A DNA stretch of 64,000 nt from an uncultured Porphyromonadaceae bacterium (lineage in GTDB: Bacteria; Bacteroidota; Bacteroidia; Bacteroidales; Muribaculaceae): the NCBI GenBank assembly GCA_900550395.1, contig URSD01000004.1, positions 21,183-85,182 on the forward strand, in the 5' to 3' direction. The notes beneath the pieces were generated by a model. It searched no databases. It saw nothing but the letters and a program-made list of their open reading frames with translations, and was not told the DNA's origin. Both the position numbers and the translations under genes were made by a program. Shown piece by piece: positions 1-8,129 of the stretch (the stretch's first letter is position 1; each line of letters starts with the position of its first letter).

Positions 1-731
1 GGGTGACGGCCGCGGATGACGCGAACCTTCTCGATGCTGCCGGTCTTGGACACTTCAAATTCTACTACTACACGGCCGGATACGCCTTCTTCGGCAGCGG
101 CTGCGGGGTAGTTGATGTGGTCGCTGAGCCATTTGTACATGGCGGCTTCACCACCTACGAATTCGGGTTTCTGCTCTACCATAGCGATGTTGTAGACTTT
201 TTCTTCTTCAACGGGCTTGGTCTCGGCGATAACCTGTTCCTTTACCTGGACTTTGTTAAGGTCGTTTGTGCCTTCGGTGATATCGATGGCACCGGCCTGG
301 GCTTCGTTCTCCATCATTTTCTCCTGATCTTTCACCTCTTTCTCTTTATCGAACTCTTCGTCCTGTACGATAAGGAGGTCGGTGATGCGCTGCTCGTTGG
401 CAACTTCTTCGGGAGCAATGACTTCTTCGGGTTCATCGGGGATTTCGAACTGTTCTTCCTCCTCGATTTCTTCTTCTTCGGCCTCGTAGGTCACGATTTC
501 CTGCTCGGTGGCGGAGACGAGCTGTTCTTCTTCCGCCTTGGAGAATACGCCCTTCATCATGAGGATGAGGAGGACGAGGATAACCGCGAGAACAGAGAGG
601 ACGATGATTACTGACTTGTTGTGACGCGATGCGGAGGCTGCGCGCAGTGTATATGCGCCATACTCCTTGTTTTTACCTTCGAAGATAATATCGCGCCATT
701 CTTGTGATGAAAGATCTACGTCTTTTGCCAT
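1..731 (-). CDS. tonB: TonB family energy transducer, C-terminus cut by window edge
   Basis: Reading the minus strand from the ATG at 731 gives an open frame to the window edge (about 243 residues, no stop). It begins MAKDVDLSSQEW and has an N-terminal cytoplasmic segment, one membrane helix (about residues 40-60, rich in V/I/L), a long acidic Glu-rich periplasmic linker, and the start of a TonB C-terminal domain. That domain is shown by PEFVGGEAAMYKWLSDHINYP and by the run GRVVVEFEVSKTGSIEKVRVIRG. TonB carries energy from the ExbB-ExbD motor to outer-membrane receptors such as the SusC protein in this window. It follows exbB-exbD-exbD in the same direction with a gap of only 12 bases, so it is probably the last gene seen of that operon. 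The usual proline-rich linker is replaced by a glutamate-rich one. Only the final strand of the C-terminal domain is missing. Confidence 0.9.
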   Translation of the reverse strand, partial: MAKDVDLSSQEWRDIIFEGKNKEYGAYTLRAASASRHNKSVIIVLSVLAVILVLLILMMKGVFSKAEEEQLVSATEQEIVTYEAEEEEIEEEEQFEIPDEPEEVIAPEEVANEQRITDLLIVQDEEFDKEKEVKDQEKMMENEAQAGAIDITEGTNDLNKVQVKEQVIAETKPVEEEKVYNIAMVEQKPEFVGGEAAMYKWLSDHINYPAAAAEEGVSGRVVVEFEVSKTGSIEKVRVIRGRH

Positions 732-743
732 TTTCGTGTAAGC

Positions 744-1499
744 TTAGAGGTTGGTGTTAGACTTTCGTACAAGAGGACGGATGATTGTCTCTCCGGGATG
801 CGTCTGCTCGTAGTGCTTGAGGAGCACGGTGTCGGTGTGGTTGGTGAGCTCGATGCTGTAGCGCGAAATCTGGTTGATGTTCATTTCGTCGATAGCATTG
901 ATGAGGCCCTCGTAGGTGGTGTTGGGACCGGGTTTGATCACAACAACAGGACGTGTCTTGAGGGAGTCGGCGGCATTCTTTTTTGCAAGTTTGTCGAATT
1001 CCTCCTTCGTGATTTCCTTGTTTTTCCACTGTTTCTTGAGGTTCTCGTACTCAGCCATAACCTGCTCGTTCTTGCCGCGGAGTATCTTGCGGATGCCCTG
1101 GGCCTCGTGGTTTACGTTACCGATGAATTGCTCTTTGGTAAGGTATTTCGAGGTCTGGAAGAGTGTGTCGGCAATACCTTCGAAATAGTAGATATTGTGG
1201 ATGGTCTTGCCACTCTCGGGGTCGATTTTGGGCTTGTCGCCTTCGTACTCTGTATCAAGAATGAGCGTGATGGCTTCCGACTGTTTGGCCTGGCTCTGCT
1301 GTTCCTTCTTCACGTTCTCGTTGGTGGGCAGCACGATCTGCAGGGTCTGCGATTTGATCATGGTTGTACACAGCATGAAGAACGTGATCAGAAGCATGTT
1401 CATGTCCACCATGGGAGTAAAGTCCACATGGATAGCCATCTTCTTCTGGGCGCCTTTTTTCTTTTTGCCGCCGCTTGATGATTGATCTATTTGTGCCAT
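744..1499 (-). CDS. exbD: ExbD-type biopolymer transport protein (second copy)
   Basis: This 251-residue protein has a short Lys/Gly-rich cytoplasmic N-terminus, a single membrane helix starting about residue 25 with the family signature VDFTPMVDMNMLLITFFM, and a periplasmic domain. The Asp inside the helix signature (PMVDMN) is the conserved protonatable residue of ExbD/TolR proteins. The protein would be a stator partner of ExbB in the proton-driven motor that powers TonB. At 251 residues it is much longer than classical ExbD (about 140), with an inserted charged region around residues 90-190, as is common for Bacteroidota copies. It lies 12 bases after the first exbD and 12 bases before tonB, so the four genes are very likely one transcript. 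I am confident of the family; which ExbD copy pairs with which substrate cannot be told from sequence. Confidence 0.9.
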   Translation of the reverse strand: MAQIDQSSSGGKKKKGAQKKMAIHVDFTPMVDMNMLLITFFMLCTTMIKSQTLQIVLPTNENVKKEQQSQAKQSEAITLILDTEYEGDKPKIDPESGKTIHNIYYFEGIADTLFQTSKYLTKEQFIGNVNHEAQGIRKILRGKNEQVMAEYENLKKQWKNKEITKEEFDKLAKKNAADSLKTRPVVVIKPGPNTTYEGLINAIDEMNINQISRYSIELTNHTDTVLLKHYEQTHPGETIIRPLVRKSNTNL

Positions 1500-1511
1500 T
1501 TGGAATTTACT

Positions 1512-2330
1512 TTACTGGGTGGGTTCGTCTTCAGATTTGAGGGCAGTCATGAGGCTGAACTTGTTGAGCTTCATAGTCTGCAGGTTGTCAAACACGAGCT
1601 GGACGGTGGTGAAGGGAGTGTCCTTGTCGGCTTTGATGGCTATGCCCTGGCCTTTACGCATGAGGGCGGTGTAGAGGTTGTTCAGGTTGGCGCGCTGTTC
1701 CTCGGTGAGGGAGGGATCGTCGCGCTGGTCGTTGTTGATACGCTGAGCAACGTTATAGATAGCCTTGAGCCAGATCTGGAAGTCGTTGAGGCGTCCGTCA
1801 CGGTTCTTGTTGTCGTTGATTGGAATTCCGACATTGGGATTTGTGAGGTCGCCCTGCTCCTTGTCGCGCTCGGTGACGCTGAGGCTGAGCAGGTTGGGCA
1901 GGTGCTGGAAGGAGGTGCCGAACATGTTGGTCTCCTTGAAGGCCTGTCGCTGCTGTGCTGTGAGAGCAATGGGATTGTTCTTGTGCTGTTCGTTGTAGAT
2001 GGCTACTGCCTCGTCGAGCATCATTCCGCGGATTTTTTCGCTGGAGAATACTGAGTCGGCGTCGCCGGTGAACGAGATGAAGAGTTTACCTTCTACAAGA
2101 GCCGGATCCTCCAGTTTACCGCTTTTGTCGGAGCTTGACACGAGGACGGTGACCAGGTTGTTCATGGGCACCTTCTCTTCGGAAACCGACGAGGGCGTGT
2201 AGACGATGGTGGGTTCTTTCTGTAGGAAGGTCGAAGTCAACATGAAGAAAGTAAGCAAAAGAACAGTCACGTCACTCATCGCGGTCATGTCGATGAGCGT
2301 ACTCTTTCTTTTAATTTTTACTTTTCCCAT
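1512..2330 (-). CDS. exbD: ExbD-type biopolymer transport protein (first copy)
   Basis: This 272-residue protein begins MGKVKIKRKSTLIDMTAMSD and continues into a single membrane helix (VTVLLLTFFMLTSTF). The order of a basic N-terminus, D-M-T-x-M-x-D motif and hydrophobic helix is that of ExbD/TolR. Its conserved Asp sits just before the helix (AMSDVTV). The periplasmic part is long and charged, and it ends in a beta-rich region (GIAIKADKDTPFTTVQLVFDNLQTM) like the ExbD periplasmic fold. It follows exbB by 42 bases and precedes the second exbD by 12 bases. Two ExbD paralogues in tandem presumably form a heteromeric or alternative stator. This is a reading of the family; nothing here shows stoichiometry. 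Confidence 0.9.
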   Translation of the reverse strand: MGKVKIKRKSTLIDMTAMSDVTVLLLTFFMLTSTFLQKEPTIVYTPSSVSEEKVPMNNLVTVLVSSSDKSGKLEDPALVEGKLFISFTGDADSVFSSEKIRGMMLDEAVAIYNEQHKNNPIALTAQQRQAFKETNMFGTSFQHLPNLLSLSVTERDKEQGDLTNPNVGIPINDNKNRDGRLNDFQIWLKAIYNVAQRINNDQRDDPSLTEEQRANLNNLYTALMRKGQGIAIKADKDTPFTTVQLVFDNLQTMKLNKFSLMTALKSEDEPTQ

Positions 2331-2372
2331 ATTTACCTGTTTGTGAGATTGTTGTTACGGATAAATAGGGGA

Positions 2373-3203
2373 TTAGTGAGTGGCTGCGAACGTCTGGACG
2401 ATAGAGAAGCCGATTTCGTCGATAGCGTAGGTGAGGTGGTCGATCTTGTTGGTGTAGTAGTTGTAGGAGATTACGGCGAAGGCACCAGTTGCGATACCGA
2501 AGGCGGTGTTGATAAGGGCCTCGGAGATACCGGTCGACAGCTCGGTAGAGTCAGGAGCACCACTCTGTGCCAGAGCCTGGAACGACTTGATCATACCCAT
2601 TACAGTACCGAGAAGACCGACGAGAGTACCGAGGGTAGTCATCGTGGCAACGATGGGGAGGTTCTGCTGCAGCGAGGGCATCTCGAGTGCAGTAGCTTCT
2701 TCTACGGCTTTCTGAAGGTTGAGGACTTTCTGCTCCTTGGTGAGCTCGGTGTTCTGGTCCATTTCCTCGTAGCTCTTGAGGGCTGCGGAAACGACAGCGG
2801 CAACAGTACCCTGCTGTTTTGCGCAGAGAGCCTGGGCGCCCTTGATGTCGTTCTTGGCGAGGCTGGCCTTAACGGCAGCGACAAACTTGGTGATGTTGCC
2901 TTTGCCTTTGGCTGCGTTGAGGGCGAAGTAGCGCTCTACGGAAAGAACGATAACGGTGAGGAAGAGGGTCTGAAGCACAGGCACGATGAAGCCGCCTTTG
3001 TAGATGGTGCCCCACAGGTTCTGGGGATGGCCGTCCTCGTCGAAGTGCATGTCGTTGCCGAACCAGAAGATGAAGAGGCAAACGGCTACGACTGCGCATG
3101 CTATGATTACCCAGATGGCGTTCTTGATGCCGGGCACGGTGTTTTTCTTGCCGTCTGCGGCCTTGGCGGGCTTAGCGGCAACGTTGGGCTTTTGAGCTTC
3201 CAT
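2373..3203 (-). CDS. exbB: ExbB/TolQ/MotA-family proton channel protein
   Basis: This 276-residue inner-membrane protein has a first helix near residues 28-50 (AIWVIIACAVVAVCLFIFWF), a second near 80-100, and two C-terminal helices within the MotA/TolQ/ExbB domain. That domain is marked by the stretch LPIVATMTTLGTLVGLLGTV followed by GMIKSFQAL and by GISEALINTAFGIATGAFAV. The conserved Thr/Gly-rich helices line the proton path. The N-terminus has an extra hydrophobic segment and a Lys/Ala-rich tail, so the protein is longer than E. coli ExbB (244). It is the first gene of exbB-exbD-exbD-tonB on the minus strand. A good promoter lies 160 bases upstream, leaving a long leader. Function: with ExbD it converts proton flow into TonB motion. 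Confidence 0.93.
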   Translation of the reverse strand: MEAQKPNVAAKPAKAADGKKNTVPGIKNAIWVIIACAVVAVCLFIFWFGNDMHFDEDGHPQNLWGTIYKGGFIVPVLQTLFLTVIVLSVERYFALNAAKGKGNITKFVAAVKASLAKNDIKGAQALCAKQQGTVAAVVSAALKSYEEMDQNTELTKEQKVLNLQKAVEEATALEMPSLQQNLPIVATMTTLGTLVGLLGTVMGMIKSFQALAQSGAPDSTELSTGISEALINTAFGIATGAFAVISYNYYTNKIDHLTYAIDEIGFSIVQTFAATH

Positions 3204-3362
3204 AGTTGTTTTTGATGGATTTAAATTGATGTTTGTTGTTTGGTTAGTAAGTAGTTTCGTTTATCTGTTTGCCTTGTGGGGCAGTGTTGTCGGCTTTCTG
3301 TGCTGGTTTCTCTATGGTCAGGTTTGAGGGTGATAATATTGTGGTTTGTTACAATTAGTAGG

Positions 3363-3393
3363 CAAAAGTATAAAGGATTTTCCGCATTTCAAA
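3363..3393 (-). promoter_or_regulatory. Promoter for exbB operon
   Basis: On the minus strand TTTG (3390-3393) is followed by exactly 19 bases and then TACTTTTG (3363-3370), matching the Bacteroidales -33 TTTG / -7 TAnnTTTG pattern. Transcription would start near 3357 and run into exbB. Confidence 0.7.
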
Positions 3394-3559
3394 ATAAAAA
3401 TGCGTCAAATTCGGCGAATATTGGTCTGAATAAGTTTTTTTAAGACACGCTCGGGTAATTTTGGAAAATATATTTTCGTATCAGGCCGCGTTTGAAAATT
3501 TTTTCATATGGAGCGTGAATTTGCTAATTTTTATTAATATGTATAAGAGAAAAAATCGC

Positions 3560-3567
3560 TACCTTTG
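3560..3567 (+). promoter_or_regulatory. -7 box of the nqr operon promoter
   Basis: TACCTTTG lies 26 bases before the nqrA ATG and fits the TAnnTTTG -7 consensus. No TTTG is found at the expected distance upstream, so the -33 element is weak or absent. An activator could help here, but none is visible. Confidence 0.55.
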
Positions 3568-3593
3568 CAACATCATAACAATACCCCATAGCA

Positions 3594-4931
3594 ATGAAAA
3601 TAAAACTCAGCAAAGGCCTGAACTTACCGATCGCGGGCGCAGTGGAGGCGCTTGAACCGCGTGAGGTCAGGGTCGGGAAGGTCGCTGTGATACCCGACGA
3701 TTATCCCGGATTCGTAGCCAAGGTGGATGTGGCTCCCGGCGATGTCGTCGCTGCCGGTGACCCGCTTATGCATGACAAAAATCACCCGCAGACGCGTCTG
3801 GTGGCGCCGGTGGCGGGCCGTGTATCGGCCGTGGAGCGCGGCGAGAGGCGTCGTCTGCTCAAAGTGGAGATTGTGGCGGAGGGAGATGCCGCACGCATAT
3901 TCGACTGCGCCTGCAACGATGCGGCCGCAGCCATGAATCTTCTGGCTGAATCAGGCCTGCTGGCGCTTATGCGTCAGCGACCCTACGACATAGTGCCGTC
4001 GCCGGACGTTGCGCCGCGCGACATCTTTGTCTCGGCGATATATTCCTCTCCGCTGGAACTTCCGCTGCGTGCGCGCATCGCGGAGGCCGACAAGGCGCCC
4101 CTTGATGCCGCCGCCGCTTTCCTGGCCGGTATCACAAAAGGGAAGGTCTACATCAGCCGAAACAGCGAGTGGACTTTCGGCGATGTGGCCGGAGCCGAAA
4201 TGGTGGATGTGGAAGGTCCGCATCCTGCCGGCAATCCCGGTGTGCAGGCGGCCAATATAAGGCCCGTCGACAAGGGAGACGTGGTGTGGACTATGGACGT
4301 GGAGACGCTGCTCCGCATCGGGCGCTTGCTCCGCGCCGGACGTATCGACGGTAATGCCACTGTGGCAGTCTGCGGTCCTGCAGTCTGCCATCCGTATGTG
4401 GCCCGCACGGTGATGGGCGCCGACGTTGCGCCTCTGCTTAAAGCTGCCGGGCCGGCCGATGACGGACGCCACCATCGTGTAATCAGCGGCAACGTGCTGG
4501 TGGGTGAGAAAATCGACCCGTCCGCGGGCTATCTGCATTATCCGTACCGTCAGCTGACCGTTATAGACGAGGGTGACGATGTGGACGAATTCATGGGCTG
4601 GGCGTCTGTGTCGCCGTCGAAGATGAGCACCAAGCGCAGTTTCCCGGGACACTTCCTTCACCGCCTTTTCCGCCCGGACGCACGCCTGCTGGGCGGCCGC
4701 CGAGCCATGATACTGAGTGGCGAATACGACAGAATGATGCCGATGGACGTGATGCCGGAGTATCTGCTTAAGGCCATCATGTCGCACGACATAGACAATA
4801 TGGAGCGCCTCGGCATATATGAGGTGGCGCCGGAGGATTTCGCTCTGGCCGAGTACGCCGACACGTCGAAGCTTCCCTTGCAGCGCATAGTGCGTGAGGG
4901 ACTTGATTATTTCCGCAAAGAAACAGAATAA
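3594..4931 (+). CDS. nqrA: Na+-translocating NADH:quinone reductase subunit A
   Basis: This is the 445-residue NqrA subunit of the six-subunit sodium-pumping NADH:quinone oxidoreductase in the inner membrane. The N-terminus MKIKLSKGLNLPIAGA is the family start, followed by a biotinyl-like motif region (VAPVAGRVSAVERGERRRLLKV). The C-terminal region contains the NqrA-type segment around FPGHFLHRLF and a Cys-rich fold is absent, which separates it from RnfC. NqrA is the cytoplasmic-side subunit without membrane helices that has been linked to quinone access. Length matches the family (about 445-450). It starts a six-gene run, with only 13 bases between its stop and the chosen nqrB start. Identification is secure because all six subunits follow in the standard order. 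Confidence 0.95.
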   Translation: MKIKLSKGLNLPIAGAVEALEPREVRVGKVAVIPDDYPGFVAKVDVAPGDVVAAGDPLMHDKNHPQTRLVAPVAGRVSAVERGERRRLLKVEIVAEGDAARIFDCACNDAAAAMNLLAESGLLALMRQRPYDIVPSPDVAPRDIFVSAIYSSPLELPLRARIAEADKAPLDAAAAFLAGITKGKVYISRNSEWTFGDVAGAEMVDVEGPHPAGNPGVQAANIRPVDKGDVVWTMDVETLLRIGRLLRAGRIDGNATVAVCGPAVCHPYVARTVMGADVAPLLKAAGPADDGRHHRVISGNVLVGEKIDPSAGYLHYPYRQLTVIDEGDDVDEFMGWASVSPSKMSTKRSFPGHFLHRLFRPDARLLGGRRAMILSGEYDRMMPMDVMPEYLLKAIMSHDIDNMERLGIYEVAPEDFALAEYADTSKLPLQRIVREGLDYFRKETE

Positions 4932-4944
4932 TTCCTGCATAACA

Positions 4945-6162
4945 GTGAAAGCACTTAAGAATTTATTTGACAAGGCGCGTCCGACATTCACGTCCGGCGG
5001 CCGACTGTCGGCGCTGGAGAGTGTCTTCGATGGCTTCGAGACTTTTCTACTGACGCCGCGCACCACGTCGGGCCCCGGTTCGGTGCATGTGCATGACGCC
5101 AACGACGCCAAGCGTACCATGATTATCGTGGTGCTGGCTCTGATGCCGTGCTTTTTCTTCGGCATGTACAATACGGGCTATCAGCATTGGCTGGCCTTAG
5201 GCGCTACGGAGTTCCCGTTCGGCGAACTGATGCTGTACGGCTTCCTCGCCATCCTGCCGCGAGTGGTGGTGAGCTATTTCGTGGGCCTCGGCATAGAGTT
5301 CGCGTTCGCCCAGTGGCGTCACGAGGAAATACAGGAGGGCTTCCTCGTGACGGGTATCCTTATCCCGATGATATGCCCCATCGAGACTCCGCTGTGGATG
5401 ATGGCCGTGGCTACGGCATTCGCGGTGGTGTTCGCCAAGGAAGTGTTCGGCGGCACAGGCTATAATATAGTAAATGTGGCGCTCATAGCGCGTGCGTTCC
5501 TTTTCTTTGCCTATCCGGCCAAGATGAGTGGCGACAAGGTGTTCGTGGCTACGGACACGGCGCTGGGCTATGGCACTCCGGTGGCCGACGGCTTTACGTG
5601 CGCCACACCATTGGGCCAGATTGCCACCCACAGCGGCGGCGACCTTACGCTGACGGGTATCGACGGCCACGTGCTCACGGCATGGGACGCCTTCCTGGGG
5701 CTTATCCCCGGCTCTTTCGGCGAGACCTCGGTGCTGTGCATCCTTATCGGTGCCGCCATTCTGCTCTTTACCGGTATGGCAAGCTGGCGCATCATGGTGG
5801 GCGTGTTTGCCGGCGGTCTGGCTATGGGCTGGATTGCCAATGTGTTCGCCACTCCGACATATCCCGGCTCCATGCTTCCCGCCGTCGACCAGCTGCTTTA
5901 CGGCGGCTTCGCGTTCGCTGCGGTGTTCATGGCTACCGATCCTGTCACGGCATGCCGCACCAACACCGGCAAGTGGATATACGGTGTGCTGATAGGCGTG
6001 CTGGCAGTCGTGATAAGAGTCTACAACAATGGTTATCCTGAAGGCGCCATGATGGCCGTGCTGCTGATGAACGTGTTCTCGTCGCTGATCGACTGGTGCG
6101 TTGTTCAGGCCAATATCCGCCGTCGCATGCGTCGTCTCATTGTCAAATCTTCCGAGTCATGA
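4945..6162 (+). CDS. nqrB: Na+-translocating NADH:quinone reductase subunit B
   Basis: NqrB is a membrane subunit carrying covalent FMN and part of the sodium path. I chose the GTG at 4945 (405 residues, KALKNLFDKARPTF) because family members begin at this point; the upstream in-frame ATG at 4894 lies inside nqrA. Many hydrophobic helices are visible from about residue 55 (MIIVVLALMPCFFFGM) onward. The flavinylation site appears as T-C-A-T around residue 218-221 (DGFTCATPLG), where families usually show SGAT, so Thr221 is the probable FMN-bearing residue. The stop overlaps the nqrC start as ATGA. FMN attachment would need an ApbE-type flavin transferase, which is not in this window. Confidence 0.93.
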   Translation: MKALKNLFDKARPTFTSGGRLSALESVFDGFETFLLTPRTTSGPGSVHVHDANDAKRTMIIVVLALMPCFFFGMYNTGYQHWLALGATEFPFGELMLYGFLAILPRVVVSYFVGLGIEFAFAQWRHEEIQEGFLVTGILIPMICPIETPLWMMAVATAFAVVFAKEVFGGTGYNIVNVALIARAFLFFAYPAKMSGDKVFVATDTALGYGTPVADGFTCATPLGQIATHSGGDLTLTGIDGHVLTAWDAFLGLIPGSFGETSVLCILIGAAILLFTGMASWRIMVGVFAGGLAMGWIANVFATPTYPGSMLPAVDQLLYGGFAFAAVFMATDPVTACRTNTGKWIYGVLIGVLAVVIRVYNNGYPEGAMMAVLLMNVFSSLIDWCVVQANIRRRMRRLIVKSSES

Positions 6163-6860
6163 ACAAGCAAGGCAACGTATATACAATTATATATATAATA
6201 GTGCTCGTGGTGGTGGTGGGTACGGCTCTGGCCTTTACATCCATCTCCCTGCGGGACCGTCAGCAGGCCAATGCCGACGCTGACAAGATGCGCCAGATTC
6301 TGGCGTCAGTGCTGATAAATCCCGAGCCCTCGGAGGTAATCGGGACATATCGCGGAATCGTGAAGGAAACTCTCCTCGTCAATGATCGCGGAGAGCGCGT
6401 GGGCGACGACGCCTTCGGCGTGAATGTGGCCGAGCAGAGCAAGCTGCCCGCCGGTGAGCGCCTGCTGCCGGTGTATGTATGCACTTTGGCCGACGGCGCC
6501 GTCAAGTATGTCCTTCCCGTCTACGGTGCCGGCCTGTGGGGCCCGATATGGGGATACGTGTCGGTCGATGCCGACGGGAGCACCGTATACGGAGCATATT
6601 TCGCACATCAGGGCGAGACTCCCGGTCTCGGCGCTGAAATCGAGAAACCGGCTTTCTCGTCGCAGTTCCAAGGCAAGAAACTGTTCAAGAACGACGTGTT
6701 CCTGCCTGTGGCCGTAGTGAAGGCCGGACAGAAGCCTGCCGGCGACGAGGACTATGTGGACGGCATAAGCGGAGGCACTATCACCAGCAAGGGCGTCGGC
6801 GCGATGCTCGACAACTGCCTCAGCCCGTATGCCGCCTTTCTGTCAACCCTTAACAAATGA
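6159..6860 (+). CDS. nqrC: Na+-translocating NADH:quinone reductase subunit C
   Basis: This 233-residue subunit has one N-terminal membrane helix (VYTIIYIIVLVVVVGTALAF) and a periplasmic FMN-binding domain. The covalent FMN motif is visible near the C-terminus as DGISGGTITSKGV, where the Thr of the S-G-x-T motif bears FMN in characterised NqrC. I start at the ATG at 6159, which overlaps the nqrB stop (ATGA); longer in-frame starts run back into nqrB. Its own stop overlaps the nqrD start in the same way. NqrC passes electrons between the flavins of the pump. Length is slightly short for the family (about 250) but the key parts are present. Confidence 0.93.
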   Translation: MNKQGNVYTIIYIIVLVVVVGTALAFTSISLRDRQQANADADKMRQILASVLINPEPSEVIGTYRGIVKETLLVNDRGERVGDDAFGVNVAEQSKLPAGERLLPVYVCTLADGAVKYVLPVYGAGLWGPIWGYVSVDADGSTVYGAYFAHQGETPGLGAEIEKPAFSSQFQGKKLFKNDVFLPVAVVKAGQKPAGDEDYVDGISGGTITSKGVGAMLDNCLSPYAAFLSTLNK

Positions 6861-7492
6861 TTGCCATGGCCGAAAAGATTAGCAACAAATCGGTGTTTCT
6901 GAATCCTTTCTCAAAGGATAACCCCGTGGTGGTGCAGATACTGGGTATATGCTCGGTGCTTGCAGTCACCGCCAAACTCGAGCCTGCAATTGTCATGGGC
7001 TTGAGCGTGATTGCCGTGCTGGCGTTTTCCAACGTCATCATCTCGCTGATACGCACCACCATACCGACCAATATCCGCATCATCGTGCAACTGGTTGTGG
7101 TGGCCGGGCTTGTGGTTATAGTCAGCCAGCTGCTCCAGGCTTATGCCTATGACGTCAGCAAGCAGCTGAGCGTGTTCATCGGTCTTATCATCACCAACTG
7201 CATACTGATGGGACGCCTTGAGGCTTTCGCCATGGGCAACCGTCCCTGGCCGAGCTTTCTCGACGGTGTGGGCAACGGCATCGGCTACACGCTGATACTC
7301 GTTATAGTGGCATTCTTCCGCGAACTTCTCGGCAGCGGCACTCTGCTCGGCTACCGCGTGGTACCTCAGAGCTTCTACGACGCCGGCTACTCCGACAACG
7401 GGCTGATGATACTGCCTCCCATGGCTCTTGTGGTGGTGGGCTGCATCATCTGGGTACAGCGCTCGGTTAACAAAGACCTTCAGGAAAAGTAA
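6857..7492 (+). CDS. nqrD: Na+-translocating NADH:quinone reductase subunit D
   Basis: This 211-residue polytopic membrane protein is the NqrD/RnfE-type subunit. It shows the family N-terminus FLNPFSKDNPVVVQILGICS, the conserved GLIITNCILMGRLEAFA helix with its Cys, and GSGTLLG near residue 158. NqrD and NqrE together form a pseudo-symmetric pair that holds an iron centre through conserved Cys residues in the membrane. The annotated ATG at 6857 overlaps the nqrC stop; a second ATG at 6866 (MAEKISN) is equally plausible and would remove three residues. NqrE starts 12 bases after the stop. Confidence 0.94.
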   Translation: MIAMAEKISNKSVFLNPFSKDNPVVVQILGICSVLAVTAKLEPAIVMGLSVIAVLAFSNVIISLIRTTIPTNIRIIVQLVVVAGLVVIVSQLLQAYAYDVSKQLSVFIGLIITNCILMGRLEAFAMGNRPWPSFLDGVGNGIGYTLILVIVAFFRELLGSGTLLGYRVVPQSFYDAGYSDNGLMILPPMALVVVGCIIWVQRSVNKDLQEK

Positions 7493-7504
7493 TAACTGCG
7501 CACA

Positions 7505-8122
7505 ATGGAAAATTTCAACATATTCATCCGGTCGATTTTCGTCGACAACATGATTTTTGCCTACTTCCTGGGCATGTGTTCATTCCTGGCGGTGAGCAAG
7601 AATGTAAAGACAGCGCTCGGACTCGGCGCCGCAGTGACGTTTATGCTTGTGATAACATTGCCGGTCAACTATCTGCTCCAGACGTATGTGCTCAGTCCCG
7701 GCGCTCTGAGTTGGCTCGGTGCGGAATTTGCCGCGGTTGACTTGAGTTTCCTGTCGCTTATCGTCTTTATCGCCGTGATAGCGTCGATGACGCAGCTGGT
7801 GGAGATGGCGGTGGAGAAGTACAGCCCCACGCTGTATGCGTCGCTTGGCATCTTCCTGCCCCTCATAGCCGTGAACTGCGCTATCCTGGGCGGCTCGCTG
7901 TTCATGCAGCAGCGTGACTTCGGGAGCGTGTGGACGGCATTGTGTGCCGGTGGCGGCTGGGGTCTCGGCTGGCTTCTCGCCATAACGGCTATCGCCGCCA
8001 TCCGCGAGCGTCTCGCGCAGTACAGCAACATCCCCGCACCGCTGCGCGGCGTGGGGATAACATTCATCATCACCGCGCTCATGGGCATCGCTTTCATGAG
8101 CTTCCTCGGTATCAAACTCTGA
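7505..8122 (+). CDS. nqrE: Na+-translocating NADH:quinone reductase subunit E
   Basis: This 205-residue polytopic subunit matches NqrE: early motif FVDNMIFAYFLGMCSFLAVS with a conserved membrane Cys, the ALGLGAAVTFML helix, and the second Cys-bearing helix PLIAVNCAILGGSLF. It is homologous to NqrD with opposite topology, and the Cys residues of the pair are thought to bind the intramembrane iron centre. It sits 12 bases after nqrD and 7 bases before nqrF. Length is typical (about 200). Confidence 0.94.
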   Translation: MENFNIFIRSIFVDNMIFAYFLGMCSFLAVSKNVKTALGLGAAVTFMLVITLPVNYLLQTYVLSPGALSWLGAEFAAVDLSFLSLIVFIAVIASMTQLVEMAVEKYSPTLYASLGIFLPLIAVNCAILGGSLFMQQRDFGSVWTALCAGGGWGLGWLLAITAIAAIRERLAQYSNIPAPLRGVGITFIITALMGIAFMSFLGIKL

Positions 8123-8129
8123 CAAGGCC

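Larger units (their letters stand above)
3204..3593. other. Divergent intergenic region exbB / nqrA
   Basis: This 390-base AT-rich spacer separates exbB (minus) from nqrA (plus). It holds a near-ideal minus-strand promoter at 3363-3393 and a plus-strand -7 box at 3560-3567. The exbB transcript would have a leader of about 155 nt that is strikingly poor in G (about 13 G in total, none in the last 54 nt). I see no ORF in it with coding character, no tRNA, and no strong hairpin. Confidence 0.7.

Noticed and set aside
3594..4931. RnfC instead of NqrA
   Set aside because: The protein lacks the paired C-x-x-C-x-x-C-x-x-x-C ferredoxin motifs of RnfC, and nqrB, C, D, E and F follow in standard order.
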